Shown here: piece after piece, positions 60,366-64,000 of the stretch | Layout of the letters: every line of letters starts with the position of its first letter | How positions within the stretch are numbered: position 1 is the first letter of the stretch | Assembly: GCA_946491665.1 (NCBI GenBank) | Contig: CAMLYL010000005.1 | Coordinates: forward strand, 1-64,000 | DNA length: 64,000 nt | Direction: 5' to 3' | Origin: an uncultured Lachnospiraceae bacterium | GTDB taxonomy: Bacteria > Bacillota > Clostridia > Lachnospirales > Lachnospiraceae | The notes under the pieces: model-generated | Databases searched by the model: none | What the model was told of the DNA's origin: nothing | Seen by the model: the letters and a program-made list of their open reading frames with translations, nothing else | Made by a program: the position numbers and the translations under genes

Positions 60366-63300
60366 ATGAGCACTAACGTACAGATCAAACCGTTTAAAAA
60401 AGTGCTGGTCGCCAACCGCGGGGAGATTGCCATCCGGGTTTTCCGGGCTTTAAACGAGCTGGGAATCCAGACCGTCAGCATCTTTTCCAAGGAAGACAAA
60501 TACGCACTCTTCCATTCCAAAGCGGATGAGTCCTATCCGCTGAACCCGGACAAAGGTCCCATCGATGCCTATCTGGACATCGACACCATTATTCGAATCG
60601 CACTTGCGGCTAATGTAGACGCCATCCATCCCGGATACGGCTTTCTTTCCGAGAATCCCGATTTTGTAGATGCCTGTGAGAAAAACGGAATTGTCTTTAT
60701 CGGTCCCTCCAGCGATATCATGAACGCCATGGGAGACAAGATTTCTTCCAAAAAAATGGCTATCGCCGCACAGGTACCGATCATTCCCGGTGTGGACTAC
60801 GCTATCAAGGATGTGGAAACCGCGAAAAAAATCGCCGGAGAAGTCGGATTTCCGATTATGTTAAAAGCCAGCAACGGCGGCGGCGGACGCGGTATGCGTA
60901 TTGTGGACACCATGGAAGATCTGGAGAAGGAATTCAATGAGGCCAAAAATGAATCCAAAAAAGCCTTCGGCGATGACAAGATCTTTATTGAAAAATATCT
61001 GCGGGGACCGAAGCACATCGAGGTGCAGGTTCTGGGAGATAATTATGGAAATGTTGTTCATCTCTTTGACCGCGACTGCTCCGTACAGCGCCGTCATCAG
61101 AAAGTCGTAGAATACGCTCCCGCATTCTCTATTCCGGACGAGACAAGACAGATTATCTTTGATTCCGCTGTCCGTCTGGCAAAACAGGTAGGTTACCGCA
61201 ATGCCGGCACACTGGAGTTCCTGGTAGACGCGGACAACAACCCTTACTTTATTGAGATGAATCCCCGTATCCAGGTAGAGCACACGGTGACCGAGATGGT
61301 GACCGGCATCGATCTGGTACAGTCCCAGATTCTTGTAGCTGAGGGATATCCGCTGGATTCTGAGGAAATCAGCATCAAGTCCCAGGAGGATATTCACTGC
61401 AGCGGATATTCCATCCAGACCCGTGTCACCACCGAAGATCCCGCCAACAACTTCCTTCCGGATACCGGCGAGATTACAGTTTACCGTTCCGGCTCCGGAA
61501 ACGGTATTCGTCTGGACGGAGGAAACGCTTATACAGGCGCTGTGGTTTCCCCCTTCTATGACAGTCTTCTGGTAAAGGCGATCTCCTACGACCGCACTTT
61601 TGCCGGCGCTGTCCGGAAATCCATCCGCGCCCTGACAGAAATGCGTATCCGCGGCATTAAAACAAATATCCCGTTCCTGATTAATGTACTGAACCATCCC
61701 ACATTTGTCAGCGGGCAATGCTATACGACCTTTATTGAGGAATCTCCCGAGCTGTTCAAGCTGAACATCAGCCAGGACCGCGCCACAAAGATTATCGAGT
61801 TCCTGGGCGACCGTATTGTGAACTCCGGCGTGGAGAATAAGCCTTTCTATGAAAACCGCGTTCTCCCGAAATACGACAAAACAAAACCGGTTTACGGCGC
61901 CAGAGATGAATTCCTGAAACTGGGCGCGAAAGGATTTACGCAGAAGATCCTGGGTGAAAAGAAGCTGTACGTTACCGATACTACTATGCGTGACGCTCAG
62001 CAGTCTCTGATCGCCACCCGTATGCGAAGCAAGGATCTGTGCGGAGCCGCCTACGCAACCAATGCCTTTATGCAGAACGCCTTTTCCGTTGAGGCCTGGG
62101 GCGGAGCTACATATGACACTGCCTACCGCTTCTTAAAGGAATCTCCCTGGAAACGTCTGGAGCTTCTGCGGGAGCGTATGCCGAACACTCTGATCCAGAT
62201 GCTGCTGCGCGCCTCCAATGCGGTCGGATACAGCAACTATCCGGACAACGTAGTAAAAGAGTTTATCCATGTATCCGCAGAGCACGGCATTGACGTCTTC
62301 CGTGTCTTTGACAGCCTGAACTGGGTGGAAAATATGAAGATGCCCATCGAGGAATGCTTAAAGACAGGCAAAATCGTGGAAGGCTCCATCTGCTATACCG
62401 GAGATATCACAAGCCCCGATGAGACAAAATATACACTGGATTACTACGTCAATATGGCCCTTGAACTGGAAAAACAGGGATGTCATATTATCGCGATCAA
62501 AGATATGGCGGCGCTGCTGAAACCCCGTGCGGCAAAAGAGCTGGTAACCGCTCTGAAGGCAGAGCTTTCCGTTCCGGTTCATCTGCACACCCACGACTCC
62601 ACCGGAAACGGCGTCAGCACCGTGCTGATGGCTGCCGAAGCCGGCGTAGATATCGTGGATCTGGCAATTGAGTCCATGTCTTCCATGACCAGCCAGCCTT
62701 CCATGAACGCTGTTGTTGAGGCGCTGCGGGGAAGCAAACGGGATACGGGACTTGACTTTGAAGAGCTGAGTGAATTAAGCCGCTACTACGGCCGTATCCG
62801 CAAGGTTTACGAGCAGTTTGAAAGCGATATGAAATCTCCCAACACGGAAATTTACAAATACGAGATCCCCGGCGGCCAGTATTCCAACCTTCTGGCTCAG
62901 GTATCCAGTATGGGATCTCCCGAGGATTTCGAGGCAATCAAAGCGCTCTACAAAGACGCCAATGATCTGCTTGGAAATATTGTAAAGGTAACACCGACCT
63001 CCAAAGCGGTTGGCGATCTGGCCATTTTCATGTACAAGAACGGCCTGACCAAGGAAAATATCCTCACTGCGGGCGCGGGACTCTCCTACCCTGACTCCGT
63101 TGTTTCCTACTTCCAGGGAATGATGGGCCAGCCCTACGGCGGCTTCCCGAAAGAGCTGCAGAAAATCGTATTAAAGGATATTGAGCCGCTGACAGACCGC
63201 CCCGGAAAGACTCTCCCTCCGGAAGATTTCGAGGCAATCAAACAGCATCTGATCGAGAAATACAACTACGGCGACAAGTCCGAAGAAGTCATGCGTCAGA

Positions 63301-63860
63301 AGGCAATCAGCTATGCCCTCTATCCGAAGGTATACGAGGATTACTGTGAGCATTTTGAAATGTACAACGACGTAACCAGACTGGAGAGCCACGTTTACTT
63401 CTACGGTCTGAGAAAGAATGAGGAAACTTATCTGCCGCTGGGCGAGGGCAAACGTCTTTCCATCAAATATCTGGAAATGAGCGATCCTGACAAAAACGGC
63501 ATCCGTGTTCTTACTTTTGCCGTCAACGGCATGCTGCGTACCGTCAAGATCCAGGACAAGAATCTGGAGGTAAAGGCGGACAGCCGTCTGAAAGCCGACA
63601 AGCACAATCCTCAGCATCTGGGATCTTCCATCCCCGGTACTGTCGGAAAGGTCCTTGTAAAAGAAGGCGACGCAGTAACTGTAAATATGCCGCTGATGAC
63701 CGTCGAGGCCATGAAGATGGAAACCACCGTTGTCTCCAAAGTGGCCGGAACCGTAGACAAGATCTACGTACAGCAGGGTGACTCAGTATCCCAGGATGAC
63801 CTGCTGATCTCCTTCCACCTGGCAAAAAACGAGGATGAGGAAAACAAAGAAACAGAATAA
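60366..63860 (+). CDS. pyc: Pyruvate carboxylase
   Basis: Biotin carboxylase (KVLVANRGEIAIRVFRALNELG), carboxyltransferase (DTTMRDAQQSLIATRMR), biotin attachment site (VEAMKMETTV). Confidence 0.97.
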   Translation: MSTNVQIKPFKKVLVANRGEIAIRVFRALNELGIQTVSIFSKEDKYALFHSKADESYPLNPDKGPIDAYLDIDTIIRIALAANVDAIHPGYGFLSENPDFVDACEKNGIVFIGPSSDIMNAMGDKISSKKMAIAAQVPIIPGVDYAIKDVETAKKIAGEVGFPIMLKASNGGGGRGMRIVDTMEDLEKEFNEAKNESKKAFGDDKIFIEKYLRGPKHIEVQVLGDNYGNVVHLFDRDCSVQRRHQKVVEYAPAFSIPDETRQIIFDSAVRLAKQVGYRNAGTLEFLVDADNNPYFIEMNPRIQVEHTVTEMVTGIDLVQSQILVAEGYPLDSEEISIKSQEDIHCSGYSIQTRVTTEDPANNFLPDTGEITVYRSGSGNGIRLDGGNAYTGAVVSPFYDSLLVKAISYDRTFAGAVRKSIRALTEMRIRGIKTNIPFLINVLNHPTFVSGQCYTTFIEESPELFKLNISQDRATKIIEFLGDRIVNSGVENKPFYENRVLPKYDKTKPVYGARDEFLKLGAKGFTQKILGEKKLYVTDTTMRDAQQSLIATRMRSKDLCGAAYATNAFMQNAFSVEAWGGATYDTAYRFLKESPWKRLELLRERMPNTLIQMLLRASNAVGYSNYPDNVVKEFIHVSAEHGIDVFRVFDSLNWVENMKMPIEECLKTGKIVEGSICYTGDITSPDETKYTLDYYVNMALELEKQGCHIIAIKDMAALLKPRAAKELVTALKAELSVPVHLHTHDSTGNGVSTVLMAAEAGVDIVDLAIESMSSMTSQPSMNAVVEALRGSKRDTGLDFEELSELSRYYGRIRKVYEQFESDMKSPNTEIYKYEIPGGQYSNLLAQVSSMGSPEDFEAIKALYKDANDLLGNIVKVTPTSKAVGDLAIFMYKNGLTKENILTAGAGLSYPDSVVSYFQGMMGQPYGGFPKELQKIVLKDIEPLTDRPGKTLPPEDFEAIKQHLIEKYNYGDKSEEVMRQKAISYALYPKVYEDYCEHFEMYNDVTRLESHVYFYGLRKNEETYLPLGEGKRLSIKYLEMSDPDKNGIRVLTFAVNGMLRTVKIQDKNLEVKADSRLKADKHNPQHLGSSIPGTVGKVLVKEGDAVTVNMPLMTVEAMKMETTVVSKVAGTVDKIYVQQGDSVSQDDLLISFHLAKNEDEENKETE

Positions 63861-63876
63861 GTTCTTATAAAAAACA

Positions 63877-63923
63877 GGGAGCGCTGTTCCGTTATCGTTC
63901 ACCGATACGGGAACAGCGCTCCC
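63877..63923. terminator. Bidirectional terminator downstream of pyc
   Basis: GGGAGCGCTGTTCC ... GGAACAGCGCTCCC with partially paired interior. Confidence 0.85.
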
Positions 63924-63930
63924 TTAGTCA

Positions 63931-64000
63931 TCATATAATCCGCTTTAATTCTCCCCGGTTCATTTCATAAACCTCATCGCACAGACTCTCAATATCCTGC
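63931..64000 (-). CDS. C-terminus of a probable ABC transporter ATP-binding protein (truncated by window edge)
   Basis: Reverse frame reads QDIESLCDEVYEMNRGELKRII*, resembling the post-H-loop segment of ABC-2 ATPases. Confidence 0.45.
   Translation of the reverse strand, partial: QDIESLCDEVYEMNRGELKRII

Noticed and set aside
60248-60520. 90-aa minus-strand ORF over the pyc promoter
   Set aside because: Mostly antisense to pyc and its promoter; no RBS or domain.

Overview
The window looks like a low-to-mid-GC Clostridia (Lachnospiraceae-like) chromosome segment. It is mostly core genes, with almost everything from 1 to about 56.5 kb on the minus strand and the last 7 kb on the plus strand. 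In order: hrcA-grpE-dnaK heat-shock operon with a perfect CIRCE; a two-component pair converging on an orphan regulator with a degenerate receiver; a Gld-like ABC/DUF4340 operon; a large PBP2; a small accessory patch (AAA-ATPase/PD-(D/E)XK protein plus an orphan ORF); a minimal sufC-sufBD pair; hemW-lepA; metY-cysK with a large structured palindromic element upstream of cysK; Gfo/Idh oxidoreductase; GDPD; DUF5688; glgA with an unusual charged tail; the conserved spo0A/spoIVB/recN/argR/nadK/tlyA/dxs/ispA/xseBA/nusB/asp23 block interrupted by an ArsR-family gene; ligA; a tetrapyrrole cluster (hemA-hemC-cobA/hemD-hemB-hemL-precorrin-2 dehydrogenase, plus cbiK); tRNA-Arg(CCG); divergent aro genes; tmcAL; and pyc. 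I found no CRISPR array, prophage, transposase or rRNA. The best leads are the nested palindromic element upstream of cysK, the ArsR gene between spoIVB and spo0A with repeated motifs in the spo0A control region, the KA/EK-rich tail on GlgA, the degenerate receiver regulator, the AAA-ATPase/nuclease patch, and a duplicated operator-like motif around the pyc promoter. All family names come from reading the translations, with no database search.
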